Shown in pieces: positions 26,626 through 35,397 of a stretch of DNA of 64,000 nucleotides; within the stretch, counting starts at the first letter, position 1, and the number at the start of each line of letters is the position of its first letter. A program made the position numbers and the translations under genes. Origin of the DNA: Natrialbaceae archaeon AArc-T1-2 (GTDB lineage: Archaea > Halobacteriota > Halobacteria > Halobacteriales > Natrialbaceae); contig NZ_CP127174.1 in the NCBI RefSeq assembly GCF_030273315.1, positions 2,356,001-2,420,000 on the forward strand, given 5' to 3'. Under the pieces are notes generated by a model. The model did not search any database. It was given only the letters and a program-made list of their open reading frames with translations, and was not told the DNA's origin.

Positions 26626-27195
26626 TTACTCACCCGTGGTGGCTTCTTGTGCGTCCCGGTCCTCTTTGAGCCAGCCGTGTTTGCCCAGTCCGGGCTGTTT
26701 GGCCGTGAGCCCGATCTTCGAGTCCCGCGGGTTGCGCTCGTCGATGCTCTTGGTGACGATGCGGGCCCGGACGGCGTCGTCGACGCCGAGTGCGCGGTCG
26801 GACTCGTTCGAGGAGAGGCGCTGGTTCTCGCCGTCGAAGGCGAGGTATTCGTCGGAGATCTGGGAGACGTGCAACAGGCCGTCGACCGGGCCGATCCCGA
26901 CGAACGCACCGAACTCGACGACCTCGACGACGGTGCCGTCGACGACCTCTTGCATCTGCGGATCGAAGGTGACAGCGTCGAACTCCGCCTCGTAGTAGAC
27001 GCCCGGCCGATTGGGCAAGACCGCACCCTTGCCGATATCGTGAACTTCGGTGACCGAGACGACGCTGCCTACTTCCTCGTCCATCCGTCCTTCGAGTTTG
27101 TCCTGGAGCAGTCGCTTGACCAGCCCGGGCGAGACGTCGCCCAGCTCCTTCGGCGGTACCTCCACCGTGTCTTTCAATCTGACCCGTTTGTACAT
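26626..27195 (-). CDS. rpo7: DNA-directed RNA polymerase subunit Rpo7 (RpoE')
   Basis: This 189-residue stalk subunit has an N-terminal RNP-like domain (about 1-78; MYKRVRLKDTVEVPPKELG) and a C-terminal S1/OB domain (about 80-165; GTVVEVVEFGAFVGIGPVDGLLHVSQIS) that binds emerging RNA. The final 25 residues are a haloarchaeal extension (GLGKHGWLKED). It begins directly after the PIN gene stop with no gap, inside the aIF2-gamma operon. Confidence 0.95.
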   Translation of the reverse strand: MYKRVRLKDTVEVPPKELGDVSPGLVKRLLQDKLEGRMDEEVGSVVSVTEVHDIGKGAVLPNRPGVYYEAEFDAVTFDPQMQEVVDGTVVEVVEFGAFVGIGPVDGLLHVSQISDEYLAFDGENQRLSSNESDRALGVDDAVRARIVTKSIDERNPRDSKIGLTAKQPGLGKHGWLKEDRDAQEATTGE

Positions 27196-27579
27196 CTATG
27201 GTCGAGTGATCGCTAGTTTGTTTCTCCCGCGTAATGCAATTACCGGTACACCCGCCTCGAGCACGCGGTCCCGAAGCGGTCGGTCGTTCGTGACGACGTA
27301 GTCGGCGTGGCCCTGGCGGGCGAGTTCGACGAGCGCGTCGTCGGCGTACGATGCCTCCGTGTCGACGGCGAGACAGCGTTCGGTCGCCAGATCGTGGCCC
27401 ACGTTCGCTGCGGTGCCCTCGGTGCCACCTTTCTCGGCGAGCCGGCGCAACTCCTCCAACACCGGCTGTGGCGTGACCGGCTCGAACGACTCGAGGAGTC
27501 GCTCGAGTTCGTCGAACAGCCTGACGTCGAGTTCGACCGGCATCATGAGCGCACTGGTGTCGATGGCGACCCGCTCCAT
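27196..27579 (-). CDS. PIN domain ribonuclease, VapC9/Utp24-like
   Basis: The protein has 127 residues. The PIN acidic residues are visible at AIDTSALMMP (Asp6), TPQPVLEELRRL (the Glu pair near 43), DDALVELA (around 80) and VVTNDRPLRD (around 96). It is a stand-alone PIN protein of the archaeal type linked to rRNA maturation (Fcf1/Utp24 relatives). It is not followed by an antitoxin, and its place between aIF2-gamma (4 nt) and rpo7 (0 nt) argues for an RNA-processing role and against a toxin-antitoxin role. Confidence 0.88.
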   Translation of the reverse strand: MERVAIDTSALMMPVELDVRLFDELERLLESFEPVTPQPVLEELRRLAEKGGTEGTAANVGHDLATERCLAVDTEASYADDALVELARQGHADYVVTNDRPLRDRVLEAGVPVIALRGRNKLAITRP

Positions 27580-27583
27580 CGCC

Positions 27584-28816
27584 TTACGCTTTCAGGGTAC
27601 CGACGCCGATCAGCCGCCAGCGCGCACCGATGCGGCGATTGATCGCAATCTTCGCGCCCGGCTCGGCACAGACGGGTCGTTTGAGATTGACCTCACACTC
27701 GTTCTCTCGAGCGCTCGTAACCGCGCCGACGGTCGTCGCCGTCCCGATCGTCATCATCAGGGGTTCGCCGGTCGAGATCTCGTCGATCTCCCCGCCACCG
27801 TCGGTCCCGACGACGCGATCGAGCAGGTCGACGTCCATCGTAAACTGCTGCCAGGTCGGGGGCAGCGTGTCGGCCGGCCCCGCCAGCCGGCCCGCGAGCG
27901 CGTCACCTTTCGTGAGCGCGGGATCGAGTGCGGTTCCGACGCCGAGCAACCCGCCGGGGGTCGCCGTCTCGACGTCCGTCCCGCCGGCTTGCAGCGAGCG
28001 AACGGTCGTCCGAATCGGCTCGTACTCGGTCTGGCCACCGCGGTCGATCTCCCGGCCGGGCCGGATCTCGATCTCGTCGCCGACCTCGAGCTGGCCCTCG
28101 GCGAGGCTGCCCCCGAGGACGCCGCCGGCGAGGTCTTCCCACGTCGTGCCGGGCTTGTTGATGTCGAAACTCCGGGCGACGTGCATGCGCGGATCCACGT
28201 CGGGGTCGCGTCCGGGCGTGGGGATCTCCTCCTCGAGCGCGCCGATGAGCAGGTCCATGTTGACGTTCTGACCCGCCGAGATGGGGACGACGGGGGCATC
28301 TTCGGCGACGGTCCCCTCGACGAACTCCTGAATCTGTTCGTAGTTCCGTCGGGCCTGGTCGGCGTCGACGAGGTCGACCTTGTTCTGGGCGACGACGATG
28401 TTGTCGATCCCGATGATGTCTAGCGCCATCAGGTGTTCCTCGGTCTGGGGCTGTGGGACGGGCTCGTTGGCACTGACGACCAGTACGGCTCCGTCCATGA
28501 TCGCAGCCCCCGACAGCATCGTCGCCATCAGGGTCTCGTGACCAGGGGCGTCGACGAACGAGACGGTCCGGATCGGCTCACTTTCGCTGCCGTCCGGACA
28601 CTCCTCCGTTACGGTGTAACACTCGGGCTCGTCGAGCTCCGGGCACTCCCGAAACGTCGCGTCGGCGTAGCCCAGCCGGATGGAGATGCCGCGTTTCATC
28701 TCCTCTGAGTGCTGGTCCGTCCACGACCCGCTAAGTGCCTGCACCAGCGTCGTCTTGCCGTGGTCGACGTGGCCGACGAGTCCGATGTTCACCTCCGGTT
28801 GTCGATTTCCTGCCAT
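27584..28816 (-). CDS. eif2g: Translation initiation factor 2 subunit gamma
   Basis: This 410-residue GTPase delivers initiator Met-tRNA to the ribosome. G1 is [15 protein letters not shown] near residue 12, G3 is VDAPGHE, G4 is AQNKVDLV, and a Cys knuckle ([17 protein letters not shown]) matches the zinc-binding insert of aIF2-gamma. Domains II and III follow. The ATG at 28816 gives the normal family start ([12 protein letters not shown]). A TTTATC box on the reverse strand near 28859-28864 is a plausible promoter for the five-gene operon. Confidence 0.96.
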   Translation of the reverse strand: MAGNRQPEVNIGLVGHVDHGKTTLVQALSGSWTDQHSEEMKRGISIRLGYADATFRECPELDEPECYTVTEECPDGSESEPIRTVSFVDAPGHETLMATMLSGAAIMDGAVLVVSANEPVPQPQTEEHLMALDIIGIDNIVVAQNKVDLVDADQARRNYEQIQEFVEGTVAEDAPVVPISAGQNVNMDLLIGALEEEIPTPGRDPDVDPRMHVARSFDINKPGTTWEDLAGGVLGGSLAEGQLEVGDEIEIRPGREIDRGGQTEYEPIRTTVRSLQAGGTDVETATPGGLLGVGTALDPALTKGDALAGRLAGPADTLPPTWQQFTMDVDLLDRVVGTDGGGEIDEISTGEPLMMTIGTATTVGAVTSARENECEVNLKRPVCAEPGAKIAINRRIGARWRLIGVGTLKA

Positions 28817-29022
28817 AAGACGATGAGTAATCTTGGATGAGTCTTCCGCGGTGCGCTTGATAAACCTACTGTTCTGCCGGCGTCCATCCGTCGAAAATCC
28901 ACGCACGCAGACGGATCGGCCGTCGGAACCGTGCGGATACACTAGGTGAGACGGACACGCGGAACAGCACAAACCGAACCCGAACCCGCGTCCTTTTGCA
29001 CCGTCCGTCCCTGGGTAGGGCC

Positions 29023-29994
29023 GTGAGCGAGTTTGCGTTCGAACTCGAGCTGTGTGCCCACCTCGAGCGACGCAGCGACGGGATCCTCGCGCGCCAACTC
29101 GGCGCGAGCGTGGCCGATCCGGGCGGGCGCATCGTCGACGTCGTCCACGTCGAACCCGGCCCCGAATTCGACGAGCGCGTCGCCGTCACCGGCGAGTCGA
29201 TCCCGCCGGCTGCGATCGAGTCGGCCGTCGACACCGAGCGGGCCCGACACTGGAAGGACGCCTTCGACTACCATCCCGAGCGCGCACGCCGGGCACTCGA
29301 GCGCGCCCTCGAGGTCGGATTCTTCGAGCGCGAACGCCGGAACGGACAGGAGTACGTCCGACAGGTCACCCGCTATCCGGACTGGATCGGCCGGATCGTC
29401 GGGATCGAGAACAAGCCCGATCTCGGCCGACCGGGAGAACTCACTGCCCAGTTGCGAACCGACGTCTCTCTCGCACTCGTCGACGCGGCGATTCTCGCCA
29501 CCGAGAGCTACGTCACGAGAGCCCACCGCAACCGCATCCCCGACGCGGTCGGCATCTGGCGCGTCCACCGCGAGGGCGACTCCCTCGAGATCGAAGTCGT
29601 TCGCGAACCCGCCCCGTTGCCGGTCGAGGAGCCGGGCATCGAACCGATCGCGGCTCGCCCCGGCCGAACGGACGTCGCGGTCGTCTCGCCGACCGACAAG
29701 GCTCGAGCACGCCGCCGGCTGGCCGAACGCGCCTACGGAAAGGGGTGGCGAACGTTCGAGCTGCCGGCCTGTAGAGCGTGTGATCCGGCGACGACGGAGC
29801 CAACGCTGCCGTACTGTACGTGGACGGGACGGATCGTCGACGCGGCGACGGAGTGTGGTCCCTCGTGTGCGGGCTACGAGCCAGCCGAGCGTCCGGCCGT
29901 CGACCTCGAGACGGAACGCGAACGTCGAACGCCGTGGGTCGCCGAGCCCGGGAGCCGAACGCCGCGACAGTCCGGTCTCGATCGGTTCTCGTGA
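29023..29994 (+). CDS. Conserved haloarchaeal hypothetical protein (DUF5787-like)
   Basis: This 323-residue soluble protein has an N-terminal nuclease-like or sensor-like part ([13 protein letters not shown]..., [20 protein letters not shown]). Its C-terminal part has several cysteines ([18 protein letters not shown]) that could form a zinc site. The glutamate and lysine in IENKPD recall restriction-endonuclease-fold proteins, which is only a hint. The GTG at 29023 is chosen because a TTTTGC box lies about 27 nt upstream. I recall this family as DUF5787, unconfirmed. Confidence 0.7.
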   Translation: MSEFAFELELCAHLERRSDGILARQLGASVADPGGRIVDVVHVEPGPEFDERVAVTGESIPPAAIESAVDTERARHWKDAFDYHPERARRALERALEVGFFERERRNGQEYVRQVTRYPDWIGRIVGIENKPDLGRPGELTAQLRTDVSLALVDAAILATESYVTRAHRNRIPDAVGIWRVHREGDSLEIEVVREPAPLPVEEPGIEPIAARPGRTDVAVVSPTDKARARRRLAERAYGKGWRTFELPACRACDPATTEPTLPYCTWTGRIVDAATECGPSCAGYEPAERPAVDLETERERRTPWVAEPGSRTPRQSGLDRFS

Positions 29995-30117
29995 GCGTCC
30001 GGGAGCCGAACGCGACGTCTGTGGTTCACTTTCGACTCGAGATGACGTTCAAGCACCGCGTCTATTCGTCACCGTTCTCCCTGCGGGTTTATGATGGACG
30101 ACGACCGAACCCGGTGC

Positions 30118-30657
30118 ATGAGCGAAGCGCCGACGGTGCTCGTCGTCTGCGGAAGTCGACGCGAACCGTCACGGACCAAAGAGCTAGCACGCGTCGCCGC
30201 GGAGGTCGGTACCGAGATGGGTCTGTCCGTGCGGATGCTCGACCTCCGTGAGTATCCGATGGAACTATTCGACGGTCGCGAACCCGACGCGTACGACGGG
30301 GTCACGACCGAAGCGATTTCGATGGTCCTCGACGCGGAGATCTATCTCGTCGCGTCGCCGGTCTACTTCGGCGGAATGTCCGGCGCGCTGAAAAACCTCG
30401 TCGATCACATTCCGTACGAGTCGTTCACGGAGACCTCTCGCGCCGCAGGGATACTCGCAACCGGTCGCGACGACCGCCATCAGTTCGTCATAGAGAGACA
30501 ACTTCGCTCGACGCTCGTCTATCTCGGCGTCGACGTGGCGACGACCAGCGTCTTCGCCACCGAGGAGGACTTCGACCGGTTCACGTTGGACAACCCGTCA
30601 GTAACGACGTACATCGAGTCCACGATCGAGGAGGCCGTGTCGCTGCAGAACGTGTGA
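30118..30657 (+). CDS. NADPH-dependent FMN reductase family protein
   Basis: This 179-residue flavodoxin-fold protein has the phosphate-binding loop VVCGSRREPSRTKELAR near the N-terminus and the flavin-contacting SPVYFGGMSGALKNLVDHI in the middle, as in NADPH:FMN or quinone/chromate reductases. The start at 30118 is fixed by TTTATG (30088-30093) about 27 nt upstream; the ATGs at 30091 and 30094 lie inside that box. It is monocistronic and followed by a hairpin-rich gap. Confidence 0.88.
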   Translation: MSEAPTVLVVCGSRREPSRTKELARVAAEVGTEMGLSVRMLDLREYPMELFDGREPDAYDGVTTEAISMVLDAEIYLVASPVYFGGMSGALKNLVDHIPYESFTETSRAAGILATGRDDRHQFVIERQLRSTLVYLGVDVATTSVFATEEDFDRFTLDNPSVTTYIESTIEEAVSLQNV

Positions 30658-30668
30658 CTTGCCTCTCC

Positions 30669-30695
30669 GGCCGTCAGGCCGTGGCAGCCGGCCAC
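30669..30695 (+). terminator. Tandem hairpins after the FMN reductase gene
   Basis: Just after the stop codon, GGCC-GTCA-GGCC (30669-30680) and GTGGC/GCCAC (30681-30685 and 30691-30695) form two adjacent short stem-loops. They may end or stabilise the transcript. The rest of the gap to 30941 is AT-rich relative to the genome and contains no gene I can support. Confidence 0.35.
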
Positions 30696-30941
30696 CGGAT
30701 AACTGTCCTGCCGAACCAGGGTGTCTCGGTTACAGTTGCTCATATGGCAATATACATTCCACACGGAGAGTTCCGTTCGAAACGGATGGTTCGATATTTT
30801 GTCACCCGTCCCTGACAGCCCAACGACGTGCTTCTTTCTTCATCCCAGTCGGGAGCAAACGAGCGCGCTCACGCTTGCGAGCGCAGCCGAAAGGCTTTAT
30901 CAGCCAGTGAGCCGGTAACTGATAGAGAGGTGACAAACAGT

Positions 30942-31388
30942 ATGACCGATCTGGCCCGACGAACGCTGTTAGAAGCCGCCGGTGCATCGATGCTGGTTGC
31001 CGCCGCTGCAGGATATCTGGGTGATAGCGAGGAAACAGACGACGAACAGCTGGATGCTATCGAGCCCGGTGAGACGATCCTCCTCGAGGCGTATATCGAT
31101 GGCTGGGAGGTTGTCGAACCGTCCGAGCTTGAAGATGAGCAAAATCCGACACTCGTCCTCGAGGAGGATGAAGAGTACGAGATCGCGTGGCAACAGGGCG
31201 ATGGGACGAACCACGATCTCGTCCTCTGGGACGAAGACGAGGAGGTCGTCGAGGACTACGAAACCCCCCCGACGCAGGAACCCGATCCGGACGGTGAGCA
31301 ACTGCTCGAGTTCACTGCGACCGACGAACTCGCCTACTATCGCTGTACTCCGCACCCTAACATGCAAGGCGAGATCGACGTCGAATAG
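30942..31388 (+). CDS. Halocyanin-like blue copper protein
   Basis: This 148-residue cupredoxin transfers electrons outside the membrane. The copper ligands are visible: the His of GTNHDLVLW and the Cys, His and Met of RCTPHPNM near the end. The N-terminus has a twin-arginine signal (LARRTLLEAAG) and a hydrophobic run ending AAAAGYLGD; related lipoproteins read GCLGD, so the lipid-attachment Cys is replaced by Tyr. A good ribosome site, AGAGGTGA (30925-30932), supports the ATG at 30942, with a TTTATC box further up. Confidence 0.85.
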   Translation: MTDLARRTLLEAAGASMLVAAAAGYLGDSEETDDEQLDAIEPGETILLEAYIDGWEVVEPSELEDEQNPTLVLEEDEEYEIAWQQGDGTNHDLVLWDEDEEVVEDYETPPTQEPDPDGEQLLEFTATDELAYYRCTPHPNMQGEIDVE

Positions 31389-31418
31389 TCGCCTACGGTC
31401 TCCGGTTCACGTCCACCC

Positions 31419-32243
31419 TCACAGTCGATACTGCTCGCCGTCGACGGCCAGCGGCTCCTCGAACGCCTCCTCGACGGGGTAGTAGTGAGCGACGTGGACC
31501 AGCCGCGTCTCGGTGGCGTCTAGCTCGTCTGCGATCGCGATCGCACCCTCTCGAGTCATGTGTTTCGTCCCGAACGTGCGGGCAACGCCGTCGGGACCCG
31601 CGTGGCGACCGCCGGCCGGGTGGTACTCACAGAGGGCCGCGGGAACGATGGCGTCGGCGAGCAACAGGTCGGGATCGGCGAGTACCTCGCGTGAGGGTTC
31701 GGGGATCGCGTAGCTCGTATCGCCCGTGATCGACAGCTTCGCGCCCGTCTCGGGGTCCTCGATCGCGAGGCCGTAGCAGACCAGCGGCGGGTGATCGACG
31801 GGGACGAGCGTGACGTCGAACCCACAGAGCCGGACCGACTCGAGCGGCGTCGTCGGGTGGACGGTGACGGCGTCGAGGTAGTGATAGTCCGCGGCGACCG
31901 TCTCGGCGACGCTGTTTCCCGTCTCGGGGTCTTTCTCATCGGCGGCGATCACCTCGAGCGTATCCAGCAGCCGGTAGGCGTTGCCCAACCCGTCGAGGTG
32001 GTCGAAGTGGACGTGTGTGATCACGCAGGCGTCGGGCAACGCGAGATCGTCCCGGAGGAACTGGTAGCGAAAGTCGGGGCTGGCGTCGACGAGCAACACC
32101 TCTCCCGTACGCTCGTTCTCGACGTGGACCGAAAATCGGGTCCGCTCTAGGCCGTGCGCTCGAGCGTACTCGCAGGTGTCACAGTCACAGCCGACGGTGG
32201 GCGTGCCTGTCGTGTCGCCGGTGCCGAGCAGGGTGACGTGCAT
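31419..32243 (-). CDS. MBL-fold metal-dependent hydrolase, PhnP-like
   Basis: This 274-residue metallo-beta-lactamase-fold enzyme begins VTLLGTGDTTGTPTVGCDCDTC, with the GC.C..C cluster of the PhnP/phosphodiesterase branch. It carries the metal motif THVHFDHLDG, then VDHPP and SITGDTSY, and a final VAHYY. PhnP cleaves cyclic phosphates in phosphonate breakdown, but no phosphonate genes are present, so the substrate is open. A GTG two codons upstream of the chosen ATG is an alternative start. Confidence 0.88.
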   Translation of the reverse strand: MHVTLLGTGDTTGTPTVGCDCDTCEYARAHGLERTRFSVHVENERTGEVLLVDASPDFRYQFLRDDLALPDACVITHVHFDHLDGLGNAYRLLDTLEVIAADEKDPETGNSVAETVAADYHYLDAVTVHPTTPLESVRLCGFDVTLVPVDHPPLVCYGLAIEDPETGAKLSITGDTSYAIPEPSREVLADPDLLLADAIVPAALCEYHPAGGRHAGPDGVARTFGTKHMTREGAIAIADELDATETRLVHVAHYYPVEEAFEEPLAVDGEQYRL

Positions 32244-32390
32244 GTTCACGCCCGACTCCGACGCGTCAGAGTTGACACTTCGAGCATCGGTTCGACCGTA
32301 TCGTCAGGTCGCGACTCGGTCATTGGATCCCGATTGTCGGGCGGCCTATAAGGGTGTTACTCGAGATCGTGACCGTCGCTCTCGCATCGG

Positions 32391-33788
32391 TCAGTGTGAG
32401 TGATTGTGGTCGTGGTCGTGGTCGTGATCGTGGGAATGACCCCCGTCGCCGGCCTTGCCGACGTCCCCGCCCGCGACGAGCGCGTCGTGGTCGCCCTCGA
32501 TCATGTCCATGTTCTTCAGGTTGTCCCGTTCCTCGAAGCCCTCGACGGCCTCGAGCAGATCGTCCTGGGTGAGCGTCGTCCGGTTCTCGGTGAGGGCGTC
32601 GAGGACGGCCTCGCGAAGCACCATCCGGAGATCGCTGCCGGTCAGCCCCTCGGTGGCCTCGGCGACGGTCTTGGGATCGAACTCTTCGATATCCATTGCC
32701 CGCGTGATGACCCGAAGGATGTCCGCCCGCATGCTGTCGTCGGGTTTCGGGAAGTTGACGATCTCGTCGAACCGTCGCCAGGCGGCGGCATCGAGCTGGT
32801 CGGGGTGGTTCGTCGCGCCGATCAGCAAGACGTCGTTTTGGATCAGCGAGACGTCGTCGATGCTCTTGAGCAGGGTGTTGACGGCGCGTTTCAGGGCGGC
32901 GTGTTCGTCGCTGCGGCGGGTCTTCGCGACGAAGTCGAACTCGTCGATGAAGAGGATACACGGCGAGAGTCGTTTGGCGACCTCGAAGGTCTTGTCGACG
33001 TTTTTCGCCGTCTCGCCGAGATACTGGGAGGTGATCATCGAGAGCTTGACCTCGACGAACGGCAGGTCCATGTCACGGGCCAGCGCCCGTGCCGTCGAGG
33101 TCTTGCCGGTGCCGGGCGGCCCGACGAACAGCAGTTTGCCGATCTCTCGCAGGCCGATCTCGGCGAGGTAGTCACGGTGTTCGATCGCCTTCGAGATCTT
33201 CTCGATCTCGCCTTCCTGGTCTTCCGTGAGGACGATCTCCTCGAGCGAGACCTCGATCTCTTCGGGCGCGCGGATCTCGACGAGATCGAGCATGTCCTCG
33301 TCGTCTTCCTCGTCGAAGTACTCCTCGAGCAGGCCGTCGATCCAGACGCGGTCGGCCTGGATCGGCCGGTTCATCTCCCGGGCGGCCTCGTAGTCGAGTT
33401 CGAGGTCGTCGTGGTCCTCGAAGTGTTTCGCGAGCGTCGGATTTTTCATCAGTCGCTTCTCGCTTGCGCGTTCGACGAGCCAGCGTTCTGCCATCTCAGA
33501 CTCGGTGAGCGAGATCGAGCCCGAGAACTCGTCTCTGTCGGTGAACATGAGTTCGGAGACGGCCTCCCAGGGACGGTCGATTCCCGTCGCCGCGCGTGCG
33601 GTGCTGTTCGTGACCGAGAGCGGTCGCTGGATACCGCCACGATCGTCTCCCGTATCGTCGCCTGCGCCACCGGTCCAGAATACGCGACGGTATTCGGGCG
33701 GCAGGTCGTTTTCGTCTAGCGATCGGTCGTCCGAGTAGACCCTCGTCGTGAGCAGGAACTCGACGACGTCGAGCGCCGCGTCACTCAT
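32391..33788 (-). CDS. AAA ATPase with a C-terminal His-Asp repeat tail
   Basis: The 465 residues include an N-terminal domain of unknown type (1-180), then one AAA module: Walker A GPPGTGKTS (223-231), Walker B CILFIDEFD, sensor 1 LIGATNHPD, and the arginine finger region AAWRRFDE. A helical lid reads VAEATEGLTGSDLRMVLREA. The protein ends HSHDHDHDHDHNHSH, a probable divalent-metal-binding tail. It may remodel proteins or complexes in the cytoplasm. It has no protease domain and is divergent from a stress protein gene. Confidence 0.87.
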   Translation of the reverse strand: MSDAALDVVEFLLTTRVYSDDRSLDENDLPPEYRRVFWTGGAGDDTGDDRGGIQRPLSVTNSTARAATGIDRPWEAVSELMFTDRDEFSGSISLTESEMAERWLVERASEKRLMKNPTLAKHFEDHDDLELDYEAAREMNRPIQADRVWIDGLLEEYFDEEDDEDMLDLVEIRAPEEIEVSLEEIVLTEDQEGEIEKISKAIEHRDYLAEIGLREIGKLLFVGPPGTGKTSTARALARDMDLPFVEVKLSMITSQYLGETAKNVDKTFEVAKRLSPCILFIDEFDFVAKTRRSDEHAALKRAVNTLLKSIDDVSLIQNDVLLIGATNHPDQLDAAAWRRFDEIVNFPKPDDSMRADILRVITRAMDIEEFDPKTVAEATEGLTGSDLRMVLREAVLDALTENRTTLTQDDLLEAVEGFEERDNLKNMDMIEGDHDALVAGGDVGKAGDGGHSHDHDHDHDHNHSH

Positions 33789-33943
33789 TCTTCGGACGTT
33801 GAGCCCACACGGTCTTAATGTCGTCGTCCGGCGGGACGTGTGGGGGTCAGTGCCGCGACAGTGCTACCCACGCCTCCGCTACGCTCTGCCCACCGGCGGC
33901 AGGCGGCACAATTATTTTCGTCCGGCAGAACGCAGGGGTTCTC

Positions 33944-34312
33944 ATGGACGTGTTACTCGGGATCGTGGGCAGCGACGAGTCGATGAAGGCGTTGCGGGCG
34001 ACGATCGAGCGAACGAAAGAGGTAGACGACGACCTGACGATCGCCGTCGTCGAAAAACCCGAAGCGAAACGGACGCCGGAGGAGATGGCCCACCAGGCCA
34101 GAGAGCTGGTCCGAAGCGCCGACCTCGACGCCGAGATCCGAACGCTCGAGGGCGACCCCGGCAGTACGCTCGTCGAAGAGGCAGAACGCGGCGACTTCGA
34201 CCAGCTGGTCATCGGCGGCGGCACCGAGAGCCCAATGGGGAAAATCAGGATTGGACCGATCACCGAGTTCGTCCTGTTGAATGCCACGACGACGGTGAAG
34301 CTGATCCGATAA
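33944..34312 (+). CDS. Universal stress protein family protein
   Basis: This 122-residue UspA-fold protein runs from MDVLLGIVGSDESMKALRAT to the terminal FVLLNATTTVKLIR. The ATP-loop region reads IGGGTESPMGKIRIGPITEF, close to the G-2X-G-9X-G pattern of ATP-binding members. The start at 33944 is set by ATTATTTT (33911-33918) about 27 nt upstream. It is followed after 2 nt by an acetyltransferase gene in the same operon. Confidence 0.85.
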   Translation: MDVLLGIVGSDESMKALRATIERTKEVDDDLTIAVVEKPEAKRTPEEMAHQARELVRSADLDAEIRTLEGDPGSTLVEEAERGDFDQLVIGGGTESPMGKIRIGPITEFVLLNATTTVKLIR

Positions 34313-34314
34313 CG

Positions 34315-34881
34315 ATGACTGGCTCCCGTGTCTATCCCGACGAGCCCGCCGGCCCGTTCCCGTCGCCGCCCTCGGAGTTCGAGGACGGCGAAGGTCGGAC
34401 GATCGACGTCCAGGCGCTCGAGGAAGACGACGAGGATCAGATCGACGCCCTCGTCGAGATGTACGACGACTTCGACGCCGCCGACCGCGCCCAGGGGATC
34501 CCGCCGTCCGGCGAGAAGCGGATACGGGACTGGCTCGAGCCGATCTTCGCGGGCGGGGTCAACGTCGTCGCCTGGCACGACGAGACTGTCGCCGGACACG
34601 CCACGCTCGTCCCCGAGATCGACGACCCCGACACGGCCGACGACTACGGGGCGATCGAGTGGGAACTCGCCATCTTCGTCCACCAGACCTACCAGCGCGC
34701 CGGCATCGGTACGAAACTGCTCGAGCATCTGCTGGGACACGCAAGCGACCGGGGGATCGACCGCATCTGGCTCACCGTCGAACGGTGGAACGATCCCGCC
34801 ATCGCGCTGTACGAGAGAGTCGGCTTCGAGACCTGCAGTACCGAGAGCTTCGAACAGGAGATGGCGATCCGTCTCGAGTGA
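34315..34881 (+). CDS. GNAT family N-acetyltransferase
   Basis: This 188-residue protein has the GNAT core in its second half: WELAIFVHQTYQRAGIGTKLLEHLL (motif A with the acetyl-CoA-binding Q-R-A-G-I-G loop), then ALYERVGFETC. The N-terminal 45 residues are acidic and Pro-rich. It is cotranscribed with the stress protein 2 nt upstream, so it may modify proteins or small molecules under stress. It ends directly against the convergent second stress-protein gene. The substrate is unknown. Confidence 0.87.
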   Translation: MTGSRVYPDEPAGPFPSPPSEFEDGEGRTIDVQALEEDDEDQIDALVEMYDDFDAADRAQGIPPSGEKRIRDWLEPIFAGGVNVVAWHDETVAGHATLVPEIDDPDTADDYGAIEWELAIFVHQTYQRAGIGTKLLEHLLGHASDRGIDRIWLTVERWNDPAIALYERVGFETCSTESFEQEMAIRLE

Positions 34882-35340
34882 TCAGACAGAGAGCACGGGC
34901 TGGCTCGCGTACGCGAGGACGTACTCCGCGGCGCGCTCGAGCACGTCGGGAGAGGCGTCGGTCGTCGACTCGCGAGGGACGACGATGAAGTCGGCGCTGA
35001 CCGCTTCGGCGGCGTCTAAGACGACGCTGCCGGGATGGCGCGTCTTCCGGGTCGGCGAGAACCCTTGCGCCATCGAGGTGGTCGACGGGACGGCGTGGTC
35101 GGCGCTGACGGCCTCGACGTCTGCGAGAAATTCTCGGGCGTTTTCGGCGACCTGGTCTTCGTCGAGCGCACCTGCGTTCATCCCCTCGACGACGCCACGA
35201 CCGAGGACGTACAGCGCGTGGACCGACGCGTCGTATCGGTCGGCGACGGCGACGGCGTACTCGACGGCGGTGGCGGACTCTTCGCTTCCGTCGACCGGGG
35301 TGAGGACGATGTCGACCGCAAACGACTCGCTCGCGTTCAT
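34882..35340 (-). CDS. Universal stress protein
   Basis: This 152-residue UspA-domain protein starts MNASESFAVDIVLTPVDGSEESATAVEYAV and ends YVLAYASQPVLSV. The typical ATP-loop Gly motif is replaced by VVPRESTTDASPDVLERA, so nucleotide binding may be lost. It belongs to a different subfamily from the stress protein at 33944. I chose the ATG at 35340 because upstream residues are unrelated to the family. Confidence 0.85.
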   Translation of the reverse strand: MNASESFAVDIVLTPVDGSEESATAVEYAVAVADRYDASVHALYVLGRGVVEGMNAGALDEDQVAENAREFLADVEAVSADHAVPSTTSMAQGFSPTRKTRHPGSVVLDAAEAVSADFIVVPRESTTDASPDVLERAAEYVLAYASQPVLSV

Positions 35341-35397
35341 GCCTGGTGGTGAGTCTGCAGCCGTGAAAAAGACTCGGCCCGTCCTCACCCGGCGGCG

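Noticed and set aside
27196-27579. PIN protein as a VapC toxin
   Set aside because: There is no antitoxin gene next to it and it sits in an essential translation and transcription operon, as in many archaea; an rRNA-processing role fits better.
32400-33719. Open reading frame of 439 codons on the plus strand opposite the AAA ATPase
   Set aside because: The minus strand has intact Walker A, Walker B and sensor motifs; the plus frame is its shadow.
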